Both the position numbers and the translations under genes were made by a program. Positions 25,495-34,836 of a DNA stretch of 64,000 nt are shown here, one piece after another. The notes below the pieces were generated by a model, which saw only the letters and a program-made list of their open reading frames with translations, searched no databases and was not told the origin of the DNA. Source of the DNA: Gammaproteobacteria bacterium (GTDB lineage: Bacteria; Pseudomonadota; Gammaproteobacteria; Steroidobacterales; Rariloculaceae); contig DASVDR010000005.1 in NCBI GenBank assembly GCA_036381015.1, positions 83,827-147,826 of the forward strand, given 5' to 3'. The stretch's first letter is position 1. Each line of letters starts with the position of its first letter.

Positions 25495-26712
25495 ATGAGG
25501 CTCGTCAACGCATGCTCGGCGCTCTTCGCGCTCGTCGTGGTGCTGCCGCTCTCGGCGCAGCAGCGTGTTCCGTTCAACAACGGCATCCCCGTCGCGCCGG
25601 TGGGTCTGCCGGTCCCGCCCATTCCGTCGGAGCCGGTGACGTTTGCGACGGGCGAAGGCCAGGACATTCGCGTCAGCGTCGTCGCGCGGGGCCTCGCGCA
25701 TCCGTGGAGCCTCGCGTTCTTGCCCGGCGGCGGGATGCTCGTCACCGAGCGCAACGCCGGCCGGCTGCGCGTGATCCGCGACGGCGCGCTCGAGCCCGAG
25801 CCCGTCGCCGGCGTGCCTGAAGTGCGGGGCGTCGGGCTTTCCGGGCTCTTCGACGTCGTGCTGCACCCGGATTTCGAGAGCAACCGCTACGTGTATCTCA
25901 CCTACAACAAGCCGCGCGGCGAAACGGGCAGCGCTCTCGCCGTGGCCCGCGGACGATGGGACGGGAAGGCCCTGGCCGGCGTCGAGGACATCTTCCTCGC
26001 GGAGGACGCGGGGAGCGTCTCGCGGATGGCATTCGGACCGGACGGCATGCTCTACGTGACGACGTTCGGCGGCATGGACGATGCGGCGCAGGATCCGGAC
26101 AGCTACGCGGGCAAGGTGCTGCGCTTGAGGGACGACGGAAGCGTGCCGGACGACAATCCGTTCGTCGGCCGCGCCGGCTACAAGCCCGAGATCTACACGC
26201 TGGGGCACCGCAGCCCCTTGGGGCTCGCCGTGCACCCCGGCACCGGGCTGCTGTGGGAAGTGGAGATGGGCCCGAACGGCGGCGACGAGATCAACATCCT
26301 CCGGCCCGGCAGGAACTACGGCTGGCCGGTCGTGAGCTTCGGCCGCACCTATCCCGGCCCGTGGCAGTCGGACCACGGCGTTCCGACGCACGACGATTTC
26401 GAGCCGCCGGTCGTCTACTGGATGCCGTCGATCTCGACGTCCGGCCTCGCGTTCTATACCGGAAGCCGGTTGGCAAAGTGGACCGGCGACGTGTTCGTCG
26501 GCGGCATGCGGTACGGCGAGATCCCCGGCACCGGCCGACTGCAGCGAATTCTCTTCAACGAGAACATGCAGGAGCTTCGCCGCGAGTCGCTGCTGCTCGA
26601 TCTCCACCAACGAATCCGCGACGTGCGGCAAGGTCCCGACGAGCTGCTGTACGCCGTCACGGACCACGAGGACGACGGGGCCGTGCTGCGCATCGAGCCG
26701 AGCGCCCCGTGA
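25495..26712 (+). CDS. PQQ-dependent sugar dehydrogenase (aldose sugar dehydrogenase type)
   Basis: A 405-residue periplasmic enzyme starting at ATG 25495 behind GGGGAGG. A signal peptide ends 'VLPLSAQQRV'. The six-bladed propeller signatures are 'GLAHPWSLAFLPGGGMLVTE', 'HPDFESNRYVYLTYNKP', 'TLGHRSPLGLAVHPGTG', 'EMGPNGGDEINILRPGRNYG' and 'GWPVVSFG'. Relatives oxidise aldoses with PQQ and pass electrons to the respiratory chain. No PQQ synthesis genes are in the window. Another PQQ-type dehydrogenase lies at 37.8 kb. Confidence 0.88.
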   Translation: MRLVNACSALFALVVVLPLSAQQRVPFNNGIPVAPVGLPVPPIPSEPVTFATGEGQDIRVSVVARGLAHPWSLAFLPGGGMLVTERNAGRLRVIRDGALEPEPVAGVPEVRGVGLSGLFDVVLHPDFESNRYVYLTYNKPRGETGSALAVARGRWDGKALAGVEDIFLAEDAGSVSRMAFGPDGMLYVTTFGGMDDAAQDPDSYAGKVLRLRDDGSVPDDNPFVGRAGYKPEIYTLGHRSPLGLAVHPGTGLLWEVEMGPNGGDEINILRPGRNYGWPVVSFGRTYPGPWQSDHGVPTHDDFEPPVVYWMPSISTSGLAFYTGSRLAKWTGDVFVGGMRYGEIPGTGRLQRILFNENMQELRRESLLLDLHQRIRDVRQGPDELLYAVTDHEDDGAVLRIEPSAP

Positions 26713-26730
26713 GCGGTCGGCTCGCGCCGT

Positions 26731-26961
26731 TCAGAACGGACAGCGGCAATCCAAACGGGTGCCGTGACTCGTGCAGACCATCGGCCTATCGCTCACGCAG
26801 GTGTACTGATCCACGTCGCGCTTGCTGGTCAGCACTTCGTCGATCGGGCCGAGGTAGACCTTCGCGGGATCGAGCGTCCGGCTGTCGTCGAAGCTGAGGC
26901 CGTCGAGGACGCTGCAGCCGCTCGTCAACGCGGCGCTAATGAGCACTGCTACTGCTCTCAT
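26731..26961 (-). CDS. Small putative lipoprotein
   Basis: A 76-residue protein from ATG 26961, with GGAGG 8 bases upstream on the same strand. The N-terminus 'MRAVAVLISAALTSGCSVLD' ends in a lipobox-like TSGC, so Cys16 should be lipidated. The short mature part has four further cysteines, clustered near the C-terminus ('QYTCVSDRPMVCTSHGTRLD' and a terminal CRCPF), probably two disulfides. Function unknown. It is convergent with the PQQ sugar dehydrogenase. Confidence 0.65.
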   Translation of the reverse strand: MRAVAVLISAALTSGCSVLDGLSFDDSRTLDPAKVYLGPIDEVLTSKRDVDQYTCVSDRPMVCTSHGTRLDCRCPF

Positions 26962-27123
26962 GGGGAATGCCTCCTTGCCGAATGCGAGAATCGCCGATGC
27001 CCTGAACAGGCGCCTCATGCGCCTCGAGGGAAATCGAAAGCGGGGCGAAGCATCATTCGTGCCACGGCGGGGAGGGCGACGGCTTGCGACGGGCGCGCGC
27101 TTCGGGAAATCGCGGCTTGTGGT

Positions 27124-27216
27124 GGCTCGGCGACATGCTGTAGCATGCGACCGCCCCGAAGTTTGCGGGGTCGCGAGCCGGCCGCCGCAAATGTCGGGGC
27201 CGGCGCTTTTGTTTTG
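27124..27216 (+). ncRNA. Candidate structured leader / attenuator upstream of DUF6644-like genes
   Basis: A possible three-way junction. The closing stem is GGCTCG (27124-27129) with CGAGCC (27174-27179). Hairpin one is CATGC-TGTA-GCATG (27134-27147). Hairpin two is CCCCG/CGGGG (27154-27170). Directly after, GCCGGCC (27177-27183) pairs with GGCCGGC (27198-27204), followed by GCTTTTGTTTTG: a terminator-like hairpin whose 5' arm overlaps the closing stem of the junction by three bases. That overlap makes the two folds mutually exclusive, as in attenuators and riboswitches. The 362-bp gap (26962-27323) holds nothing else I can support. Confidence 0.35.
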
Positions 27217-27323
27217 TTGCCTTTTGTTTTTTTGCGGTCGCCTCTGATTCGATCTCCAATGCGCGCCGCCCGTAACGCGTTGCAGGCTATCCGAGTCGAC
27301 TCGAGGATGTAACGAGTTCAGAA

Positions 27324-27824
27324 ATGGGAGATTTCATCCAAGCCATCGAAGGCTCCGCGATCGCCGTCTGGGTTCGCGAATCGCCATCGATTTTCGCGTA
27401 CACCACGGTGCTTTCCCTGCACGCGATGGGTCTCGCTATCGTCGTCGGCGTCGGCGCGGCGGTATCGCTGCGAATACTAGGGGTGGCTCCGGGCATCCCG
27501 ATCGCACCGCTGCTGAAGCTGTTCCCGGTGATGTGGATCGGCTTCACGATCAACGCGATTTCGGGCGTGCTGCTGCTCGCAGCCCGCGCGTCCGACATGC
27601 TGAGCAACGTGATGTTCATCATCAAGATCGTGCTGATCGCGCTTGCCGTGATCTCGATGGAGCTCTTGCGCGGGCGACTCGCGATCGACACCGCCACCGG
27701 CCAGCTGATCCCGTCGCCGAGAACGCGCGCTTTCGCGCTCAGTACGCTCGTGCTGTGGATCGCGGCCATCATCGCCGGCCGGCTTACTTCGTATCCGAAC
27801 TTCGTCGCCAGCTTCTTCAGCTAG
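27324..27824 (+). CDS. DUF6644-like integral membrane protein (copy 1)
   Basis: A 166-residue protein with four predicted membrane helices, beginning 'MGDFIQAIEGSAIAVWVRES'. The blocks 'VLSLHAMGLAIVVGVGAAVS' and 'LKLFPVMWIGFTINAISGVL' contain a conserved His after the first helix and a polar second helix. The layout is typical of small DUF6644 proteins of unknown function. A paralogue of similar length follows 10 bp downstream, so the two may form a heterodimer. The His could ligate haem or another metal, but that is speculation. Confidence 0.7.
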   Translation: MGDFIQAIEGSAIAVWVRESPSIFAYTTVLSLHAMGLAIVVGVGAAVSLRILGVAPGIPIAPLLKLFPVMWIGFTINAISGVLLLAARASDMLSNVMFIIKIVLIALAVISMELLRGRLAIDTATGQLIPSPRTRAFALSTLVLWIAAIIAGRLTSYPNFVASFFS

Positions 27825-27834
27825 GGGTCGCGCA

Positions 27835-28353
27835 ATGGAATTCCTGTCCGACTTGCTTGCCGCAACCGGCATGGCCGACTTCGTCAATGCGCACGACTGG
27901 GTCTGGCCGCTCTGCGAGATTCTGCACTTCGTCGGAATGGCGACGCTGATCGGGACCGTAGGCCTCGTCGACTTGCGTATTCTCGGGTTCGGGAAGGGCA
28001 TTCCGATCCAGCACCTCGAGCGGCTCGTGCCGTTCGGTGTCGTCGCATTCATCGTCAACGCCTCCACGGGCTTCGTGTTCGTCGCCGGCAACCCCGTCGG
28101 CGGGCCGCAGTACTATCTCGAGAATCTCTCGCTGCAGCTGAAGCTCCTGCTGATGGTGATCGCCGGCATCAATGTGCTCGTGTTCTACTTCACGGGGATC
28201 GCAAAGGCCGCCGACGCCGTCGCGCCTGACGGCGATGCGCCGCCGGCGGCCAAGATCGTTGCCGCCACGTCGCTCGTCGCCTGGTTCGGCGTGATCTTCT
28301 TCGGCAGGATGATCATGTACAACGACACGCTGTTGTACGCGCTGGGGTTGTAG
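27835..28353 (+). CDS. DUF6644-like integral membrane protein (copy 2)
   Basis: A 172-residue paralogue of the preceding gene with the same four-helix layout. The matching blocks are 'CEILHFVGMATLIGTVGLVD', again with His in the first helix, and 'LERLVPFGVVAFIVNASTGF'. The last helix, 'SLVAWFGVIFFGRMIMYNDT', ends near the C-terminus. The 10-bp spacing implies a two-gene operon. A strong GC hairpin follows the stop codon. Confidence 0.7.
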   Translation: MEFLSDLLAATGMADFVNAHDWVWPLCEILHFVGMATLIGTVGLVDLRILGFGKGIPIQHLERLVPFGVVAFIVNASTGFVFVAGNPVGGPQYYLENLSLQLKLLLMVIAGINVLVFYFTGIAKAADAVAPDGDAPPAAKIVAATSLVAWFGVIFFGRMIMYNDTLLYALGL

Positions 28354-28366
28354 GCCGCGATTCGCC

Positions 28367-28388
28367 GGCTGGGCCGGCGGGCCCAGCC
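28367..28388 (+). terminator. GC-rich hairpin after the DUF6644-like pair
   Basis: A perfect 9-bp stem, GGCTGGGCC / GGCCCAGCC, with loop GGCG, 14 bp after the stop codon. There is no U-run, so it is either a transcript-stabilising hairpin or a weak terminator. Confidence 0.4.
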
Positions 28389-28496
28389 GCCGGGTATCCG
28401 AAGAGCCCGGTTCGATAGCAGCAGCTACCATTCTGACGCCCAGAGCCGTCCCATATCCCGGCACGCGCCGGATGGGTGACAGATGACGACGCCGCG

Positions 28497-29360
28497 GGCT
28501 GGTTGTCGATATGGGATCCATTGTCGAAGACGACGATCAGCGCGGCGTCGCTCATTTCCTCGAGCACATGGCCTTCAACGGCACCGAAAATTTCGGAAGC
28601 AGGAGCTCGTATCCTTCGTAGAATCCCTCGGGATGCGTCTCGGGCCGGATTTGAACGCGAGCACGTCTTTCGACCAGTCGGTTTACACGCTGACCGTGCC
28701 GACCGACAGCGAGGACGATATCGAAACAGCGTTTCAGATCCTCGAAGACTGGGCCCACGGCCTGACCCTCGACCCGCAGGAGATCGAGAAGGAGCGCGGC
28801 GTCGTGCTCGCGGAGCGGAGAGCGCGCCGGAACGCGAGCACGCGCGTCCAGGAAGAACGCGACCAGGTCATCTTCAGCGGCTCCCGATATGCAGAGCGGG
28901 TTCCGATCGGCACGCTCGAGAGCATCGAGAGATCGACCGCGACGCCCTCGTCCACTTCTATCGCGATTGGTACCGGCCGGACCTCATGGCCGTCATCGCC
29001 GTAGGCGATTTCGACGCCTCGCGCGTCGATAGCCTCGTGCGCGAGCACTTCGAGGGACTCGCGGGTCCCGTCAACCCGCCGAAGCGCATCGACTACGGCG
29101 TGCCGATGCACAGCGAGACGCTGTTCTCGATCGTTGCCGATCCCGAGGTGACCGAGACGACCCTAGCGATTTATTACAAGCACGCCTCTCGGATAGATCC
29201 GACGATCGGCGGTTTGCGAGCATCGATGCTGATGGAGATGTATCAAAGCATGCTCTCGTAGCGCCTTCGGGAGGTTGCGCGCGAGCCCGATGCGCCCCTT
29301 CAGCTTCGACTCTGTACGCGCTGGGCTCCAGCGCGGAATACGCTTCGCGACCGTACCCGC
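28497..29360 (+). pseudogene. Decayed M16 zinc-protease (insulinase family)
   Basis: The protein can be read only by switching frames. One frame (from about 28,497) gives '[20 protein letters not shown]' followed by [12 protein letters not shown], which contains the HxxEH zinc motif. After a frameshift near 28,600 a second frame gives '[20 protein letters not shown]' and 'KERGVVLAERRARRNAS'. After another shift near 28,930 a third frame gives 'IDRDALVHFYRDWYRPDLMA', ending at a TAG at 29,259. Family-like sequence ('RLREVAREPDAP') continues beyond that stop. The signal peptide, the first ~60 residues and the second half are missing. This is a clear relic with no function as a protease. Confidence 0.85.
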
Positions 29361-29362
29361 CG

Positions 29363-30901
29363 TCAGCTCGAAAGGAACTTCTCGCAGCTTTCTAGCGCGT
29401 CGTGCTCGCTCTTCGGTACCGAGGCGCAGATATTCGCGATCCGCTGCCGAATCGCATCGATCGCTTCAGCGTGGGCGCCGTCCGCGTTCCATTCGCGGAG
29501 ACTCGCATCGAGCGTCTCGAGACGTGCGCGGGTGCGCCGATAGATTCGGTCCGGCCCTTCCAGCTCGCCGAGCACCTCGATCGCCGCTTCGCGAATCGCC
29601 GCCTCGTCGCCCGGGGTCATGCGAATCAATCCGCGCACGAAGTTCGTGCCCCATTGGAAGCGCGTGGCCGGCCCTTTCGATGCCCGGTACGCCCGCTCCA
29701 GCCAGACGATCGCGGTCTCGAGGTGCCCCATCATCTCTTCGAGAGCCGCGAGATCGGCCATCTGGTAGTACGGCGTCTTCGAGCGCCGCATCTCGCGCTC
29801 CGCGATCGCGTACGCCGCCGCCGGGTCGCCGAGCGCGACGAGCAGGTTGACCGCGCCGTTCACGGCGCCCGGCCGTGCCGGCGTGTTCTGCACCTTCCCG
29901 AGCGTCTCCTCGATGAGCGCGCGCGCCTCGGCCTCCAGAGGGGCGGGCACGCCCTCGCCGCCGCCGAGGGCCTTCACGGCCTCGACCTTGCTGCGCTCCG
30001 CGGCGAGGCGATCGCCTTCGCCGTAGCGCTCATCGCGAGACGCGGCCGTCATCGCCTCGGACCAGTTCGAGAGCAGCTCGGGAGCCTGCTCTGGCGCGAG
30101 CCGGCGCGCGAGGACGAAGAAGTCCTCGCCGAGATACTGAAGAGCGTCGGCGACGGACGCGGCAAGCACGGGATCGGCCACGACCTCGCCCACACGGCCG
30201 ACGAGATCCCCGAGGAGCGGCGACGGCGACGCGCCGCCCGCCAGCGCGTCGGCTTCCGACCCCAGGGCGTAGGAGGCGGCGATCGCAGTCAAGCGCGCGG
30301 CCTCGGCACGGCCGCTCGACGCGCACCGCTCAGCGGCCTTCGCGAGCGTCGCGGCGAGCTGCGCGCCCGCCGCCGGCTCGACGTCCTCGAGCCCCCAGCC
30401 GTTGTACGCGAGACGCCGGCAGTCCTCGGCCGTGAGCGCCGCAGCGTCGACCGATCGAAGCACTGCATCGATCGGGCGAACGTCTCCGAGCACGAGATCG
30501 AGCATGTCGTCGTAGACGCGCACGTCCATGCCGCCCGCGATGCGGGCGAGCTCCGCGCCGTCGGGAGCGAGGGCGAGCACGGTGGGATAGCCTGCGACGT
30601 CGAAGGTTTCCGCCCACTTCTGCGCCCCGGGATCGTCGCCGTCGAGGTATACGGGGACGAAGAGATCGAGCTTCTCGACGAAGTCCGGGCGGGAGAAGAC
30701 ATGCGCCTTGAGGTCCGCGCAGTACGGGCACCAGACCGCGCCCCAGAAAAGGAACACCGGCTTCGATTCGGCTCGCGCTTTCGCGAACGCCGCTTCGACG
30801 CCGCCGTCGAACCACGCTATCTCCGCAGGGGCCTCCGCGGCCCAGGCAACCGCGCCGGCCCACGGGCCGAGCAGCAAAACGAGCAGCGCAACACGTCTCA
30901 T
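29363..30901 (-). CDS. Exported thioredoxin-fold protein with helical C-terminal domain
   Basis: A 512-residue protein from ATG 30901, with AGAGGT upstream. A signal peptide ends 'AVAWAAEAP'. Residues 30-140 are a thioredoxin-like domain with the redox motif CPYC in '[20 protein letters not shown]' and the cis-Pro loop '[14 protein letters not shown]'. The remaining ~370 residues are alpha-helical and TPR-like ('[20 protein letters not shown]', '[20 protein letters not shown]'). It probably acts as a periplasmic thiol reductase or isomerase with a protein-binding tail. The partner is unknown. Its 3' end touches the M16 relic. Confidence 0.8.
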   Translation of the reverse strand: MRRVALLVLLLGPWAGAVAWAAEAPAEIAWFDGGVEAAFAKARAESKPVFLFWGAVWCPYCADLKAHVFSRPDFVEKLDLFVPVYLDGDDPGAQKWAETFDVAGYPTVLALAPDGAELARIAGGMDVRVYDDMLDLVLGDVRPIDAVLRSVDAAALTAEDCRRLAYNGWGLEDVEPAAGAQLAATLAKAAERCASSGRAEAARLTAIAASYALGSEADALAGGASPSPLLGDLVGRVGEVVADPVLAASVADALQYLGEDFFVLARRLAPEQAPELLSNWSEAMTAASRDERYGEGDRLAAERSKVEAVKALGGGEGVPAPLEAEARALIEETLGKVQNTPARPGAVNGAVNLLVALGDPAAAYAIAEREMRRSKTPYYQMADLAALEEMMGHLETAIVWLERAYRASKGPATRFQWGTNFVRGLIRMTPGDEAAIREAAIEVLGELEGPDRIYRRTRARLETLDASLREWNADGAHAEAIDAIRQRIANICASVPKSEHDALESCEKFLSS

Positions 30902-31137
30902 CGCGGACCTCTGATCGCCGTTCCCCCGATCGTGCCCCACGTTATCACAGCCGCCCGCGATCGGCATGGGCGACCCGCGCGCTGATGCGCGTCTCGCCCC
31001 TTTTTGCGCCGGGGGAGCATCACGTCGTGTTCGGCGGCGCCCGCAGGCAGGCGCCGCGTGTTCGAGTCCGGGCCTACGCGCTAAAATGGCGCAATCGAGG
31101 GGAGTTTCCCCTTCCCACCCGCTTTTCGAGGGAAATC

Positions 31138-32031
31138 GTGAGCAACTTCGAAGCACAACTGAAGAAGGTTCGCAGCGCCGCGGGCTTCATTGCGGCGCTG
31201 GACCAAAGCGGCGGCAGCACGCCGAAGGCGCTGCGGCTCTACGGCATCGGCGACGACGCCTGGTCGAACGAGGAGGAGATGTTCGACCTGGTCCACCGCA
31301 TGCGCACCCGTATCATCACGAGCCCCGCGTTCAACGGCGACCGCATTCTCGGCGCCATCCTCTTCGAGCGCACGATGGACAGCGAGATCGAAGGGCAGCC
31401 CACCGCGGACTATCTGTGGAACGTCAAGAACGTCGTCCCGTTCCTGAAGGTCGACAAAGGCCTCGCCGAGGAGAGGAACGGCGTGCAGCTGATGAAGCCG
31501 ATACCGGATCTGGACAAGCTCCTCGCCAAGGGCAAGGGGAAAAACATCTTCGGCACGAAGATGCGCTCGGTCATCAAGCAGGCCGATGAAGCCGGCATTG
31601 CGGCGATCGTCGAGCAGCAATTCGAGCTCGGGCGGCAGATCCTCTCCACCGGTCTCGTGCCGATCATCGAGCCCGAGGTCGACATCCACTGTCCCGAGAA
31701 GGCGAAGGCCGAATTGCTGCTGAAGGCCGGCATTCTGAAGGCGCTGCAAGGGCTCGGCCCGGATCAGGCGGTCATGCTGAAGCTGACGCTGCCGGACGAG
31801 GACGACTTCTACGGCGATCTGATCGAGCACAAGAATGTCGTGCGGGTCGTCGCGCTTTCCGGGGGCTATACCCGCGCGGAGGCGAACGAGCGGCTCGCGA
31901 GGCAGCACGGTATGATCGCGAGCTTCTCGCGGGCGCTCGTCGAAGGGCTGACTGCGCAGCAATCAGACGAGGAGTTCAATCGAGCGCTCGACGAGTCGAT
32001 CGAGAGCATCTACCGCGCCTCGTGCACGTAG
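31138..32031 (+). CDS. fda: Class I fructose-bisphosphate aldolase
   Basis: A 297-residue enzyme starting at GTG 31138 ('[20 protein letters not shown]'), with GAGGGA just upstream; the open frame further 5' is not coding. The Schiff-base lysine region is '[14 protein letters not shown]', and '[14 protein letters not shown]' and '[18 protein letters not shown]' are family blocks. The length matches the short Staphylococcus-type Fda. It cleaves fructose 1,6-bisphosphate into dihydroxyacetone phosphate and glyceraldehyde 3-phosphate in the cytoplasm. A TAAAAT hexamer at 31,082-31,087 may be its -10 element. The next gene starts 8 bp later. Confidence 0.9.
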   Translation: MSNFEAQLKKVRSAAGFIAALDQSGGSTPKALRLYGIGDDAWSNEEEMFDLVHRMRTRIITSPAFNGDRILGAILFERTMDSEIEGQPTADYLWNVKNVVPFLKVDKGLAEERNGVQLMKPIPDLDKLLAKGKGKNIFGTKMRSVIKQADEAGIAAIVEQQFELGRQILSTGLVPIIEPEVDIHCPEKAKAELLLKAGILKALQGLGPDQAVMLKLTLPDEDDFYGDLIEHKNVVRVVALSGGYTRAEANERLARQHGMIASFSRALVEGLTAQQSDEEFNRALDESIESIYRASCT

Positions 32032-32039
32032 AGCGCTAA

Positions 32040-33146
32040 GTGCCGTCTCGCGGCCTCACGGTCCGCGTCAATCGACGGCCGGCCGAGCTCGACCTCGGCC
32101 GGCTGACCGACGGCACGCTCGTCGTCGTCGCCATCACGTACGGGCTGCTGCTCGTTCTGGCCGGCGGGCTCGGGCTGGTCGGGCTGATCGCCCGCATTTT
32201 CGTTCCGCTGTCGGTGTGCCGTTACGCCTACGAAGTGCTGAGCCACGTGGCGCGCGGCCGCAAGATGATTCCGGCGCCCGGCCTGGAGACGATGAATCCG
32301 GTCGGCAACTTCGGGCTCGTCCTTCACTTCATCTTCTTCGGCGGGCTCGCGGTGCTGTTCGCCACATCGCCGCTGCTCGGCTCGGGCCCCGGCGCCGCGC
32401 TCGTCTCCGCGGCGGGGCTCACGGCGGTCGCCGTCGCGTTCCCCGCGTCGGCGACCGTCATAGCGCTCACGGGCGACCTCGGCGAGGCGTTCGATCCCCG
32501 CAACGGCGCCGAGATCGTCCGCGCGATCGGCGTCCGCCGCTATGGGGCGATTCTCGCGATCGGAGCCGCGCTCGTATTCGTTCCATCGTGGCTCGCCGGG
32601 GCGGTCCTTCCCGCCGCGGCGGCCCGCGCGCTCACGGCGCCCGTGCAGATCTGGGCATGGCTCGCCGTGTTCGCGCTGATCGGGGCCGCGGTCCGCTCGC
32701 GACGCGACGTGATCGAGATTCCCGGCGAGGCGGAGCCCGAGGAGGAACGCTCGGAGCGCGACCGGCATCGCGCGTGGCAAACGTATCTCGACCGTGCGTA
32801 CGCGTCGATTCGAAGCGGGCTCGTCGACGAGGGCTACCGCACGATCCGTCAGCTGCTCGACGAGGCCGGGATGACGGACGAGGTGCACGAATGGGTCCTC
32901 GACCACATGCTCGCGTGGGAAGACCGCACGCACGGCTTCGCGTTCGCGAACCGCTGCATCGGGCGGCTGCTGGAAAGCGGCCGCGCGCCCGCGGCCGTCG
33001 AGCTCGCCGCGCGCTGCGCGAGCCTCGATCGGCGTTTCCGGCCGGACCCGGGCGTCGCGCGCGTGCTCGCGGAGCACGCACGCTCCGTGGGGCGGCACGC
33101 CCTCGCCGACGAGCTCGCCAAGGGCTTGCCCCAGGCGCCCGGATGA
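32040..33146 (+). CDS. Hypothetical membrane protein with helical cytoplasmic tail
   Basis: A 368-residue protein from GTG 32040. The N-terminal 220 residues contain about five membrane helices ('TLVVVAITYGLLLVLAGGLG', 'LVLHFIFFGGLAVLFA', 'AILAIGAALVFVPSWLAGAV'). The first half resembles small DUF4013-like proteins, though I am not certain. A charged linker ('EAEPEEERSERDRHRAW') leads to a ~140-residue helical tail with 'LDRAYASIRSGLVDEGYRTI' and 'RPDPGVARVLAEHARSVG', TPR-like in character. It is 8 bp after fda, so it is probably co-transcribed; the functional link is unclear. Confidence 0.6.
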   Translation: MPSRGLTVRVNRRPAELDLGRLTDGTLVVVAITYGLLLVLAGGLGLVGLIARIFVPLSVCRYAYEVLSHVARGRKMIPAPGLETMNPVGNFGLVLHFIFFGGLAVLFATSPLLGSGPGAALVSAAGLTAVAVAFPASATVIALTGDLGEAFDPRNGAEIVRAIGVRRYGAILAIGAALVFVPSWLAGAVLPAAAARALTAPVQIWAWLAVFALIGAAVRSRRDVIEIPGEAEPEEERSERDRHRAWQTYLDRAYASIRSGLVDEGYRTIRQLLDEAGMTDEVHEWVLDHMLAWEDRTHGFAFANRCIGRLLESGRAPAAVELAARCASLDRRFRPDPGVARVLAEHARSVGRHALADELAKGLPQAPG

Positions 33147-33150
33147 GCCG

Positions 33151-34590
33151 CTAGAGCGCGTACAGGTACCGCACCAGGTCGCTCTTCTCCTCGTCGGTGA
33201 GCTCCAGCCCGAGCACGAGATTGAAGAATTCGACCGTGTCGTCGAGCGTCAGCAAGCGGCCGTCATGCAGGTACGGCGGGCTGTCCTTGATGCCCCGCAG
33301 CGGGAACGTCTTCGTCGGGCCGCCGTCCGTCATCTTGCGGCCGTTGACGATCTCGTCCTCGTCGTAGAACCGCTCGGCCCGCAGGTCGTGCATGAAGTTG
33401 TCGCTGAAGATCGGCGGCGGGTGGCACTCCGCGCAGCGCCCCCGGCCGAAGAAGACCTGCTCGCCGCGCAGCTCCTCCTCGGTCGCCAGCTCCGGATCGA
33501 GGCGTCCGAAAGGATCGAGCTTCGGCGCCGGCGGAAAATCGAGGATCTCCTGAAACTCGGCCATCGCGTGGACCTCGCTGCCGCGCTCGAGGAAATTCAC
33601 CCCCTTCTTTTGCGCGATCACGATGTCGCCGTCGAAGTATGCGGCGCGCTGCTCGAATTCCGTGAAGTCCTCGACCGTGCGCAGCGCGCGTTGCGAGCCG
33701 AGCAGGCGCTGCTGGCTGACGCCGCGCAGCGTCGGCGTATCGATTCGCCGTCGAACCTCCTGCGGGCGGATGTCGCCGACCAGATGTGTCGCGCCGTTCG
33801 TGTGGCCGTTCGCGTGACAGTCGAAGCAGGCGACGCCGAGGTGCGGCTCCTCGCTGCGACGATCGTTCGTCATGTTGAACTGCTGCTGCGGGAACGGGGT
33901 CACGAGGAGGCGCAGCCCTTCGAGCTGCTTCGGATTCAGGATGCCGTTGAAGAGATCGTAGAAGTTCTTGTTGGTGACGAGCTGCCCTTGAGAGACGTCG
34001 CCGAGCTCCGGACGCGTGGTCAGGTAGATCGCAGGCGGGAACTCGGGCAAGAAGTGCTCGGGCAAGTCGAAGTCCACGTCGAAGCGGCTCAAGTCGCGCT
34101 GCTCCTGACGCATTACCTCGTCGATGTGGGGCTGCGGGAACACCATCCCGCCTTCCTCATGAAACGGATGCGGCAGCGGCTTGAACCCGTCGGGAAAGAG
34201 ATGCTGCTCCGCGATCGCCGACGGCGGCATCGATGCGAGCTGCTGCCAGGTCACGCCGTCGGGCAGGCGCACGCGGACGCCGCCTTGTACGGGTTTGCCG
34301 CGCGACATCGTCACGCCTTCGACCGGACGGTCGGAGAGATCGTAGCGCGCCTCGAGCAGCATGCGTTGGCGCTCCATGACTTCCGCCTTGCCGGCGCTCA
34401 GCTCCCGGTAAACCTCATCGAACGGCCTTTCGTTCGCCACCGGCATGTAGCTCGTGACACCGCGCGATGGCGCCGCTTCGGGCGGATCACCCTCGCGCGG
34501 GGGTTGCGCTTTGGAGATCTCGAGCACGGCCGCGGCGACCGCGAGCGCCGCGGCGCCGAGCGGCAATAGCTTCTGCACTGGATGGGCCAT
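33151..34590 (-). CDS. Di-haem cytochrome c peroxidase / MauG-like protein
   Basis: A 479-residue exported protein starting at ATG 34590 ('MAHPVQKLLPLGAAALAVAA'). Two haem c sites are present, CFDCH within 'HLGVACFDCHANGHTNGATH' and CAECH within 'FGRGRCAECHPPPIFSDNF'. The C-terminal 'FPLRGIKDSPPYLHDGRLLT' and 'LDDTVEFFNLVLGLELTDEE' are characteristic of the CcpA/MauG superfamily. It may reduce peroxide or modify a substrate oxidatively in the periplasm. The N-terminal 190 residues are an unusual extension rich in Pro and Glu. It is convergent with the gene at 32 kb, 4 bp apart. Confidence 0.83.
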   Translation of the reverse strand: MAHPVQKLLPLGAAALAVAAAVLEISKAQPPREGDPPEAAPSRGVTSYMPVANERPFDEVYRELSAGKAEVMERQRMLLEARYDLSDRPVEGVTMSRGKPVQGGVRVRLPDGVTWQQLASMPPSAIAEQHLFPDGFKPLPHPFHEEGGMVFPQPHIDEVMRQEQRDLSRFDVDFDLPEHFLPEFPPAIYLTTRPELGDVSQGQLVTNKNFYDLFNGILNPKQLEGLRLLVTPFPQQQFNMTNDRRSEEPHLGVACFDCHANGHTNGATHLVGDIRPQEVRRRIDTPTLRGVSQQRLLGSQRALRTVEDFTEFEQRAAYFDGDIVIAQKKGVNFLERGSEVHAMAEFQEILDFPPAPKLDPFGRLDPELATEEELRGEQVFFGRGRCAECHPPPIFSDNFMHDLRAERFYDEDEIVNGRKMTDGGPTKTFPLRGIKDSPPYLHDGRLLTLDDTVEFFNLVLGLELTDEEKSDLVRYLYAL

Positions 34591-34836
34591 CGGGCTGTCC
34601 TCCTGCTCCACGTGAGTAAACGCACACGGGTCGGGTCCGGCAGGAAAGAGCGCCGGACTTGAGCCGGAGCCGATGTGATTCGACGACTACCTCCCTCCCC
34701 GTAGTGACCTGAGCCGAGCGCTGCAGAGATCGTGCCAGTGCGGAGCCGGGCGGCCGGCCCGAGCGGCGATGCCTTTTCCGCTTGGCGTTCGCGCAGTTGG
34801 CACGCCGATTGCTTCCGCGCCTCCCGAGGAGAGGCG

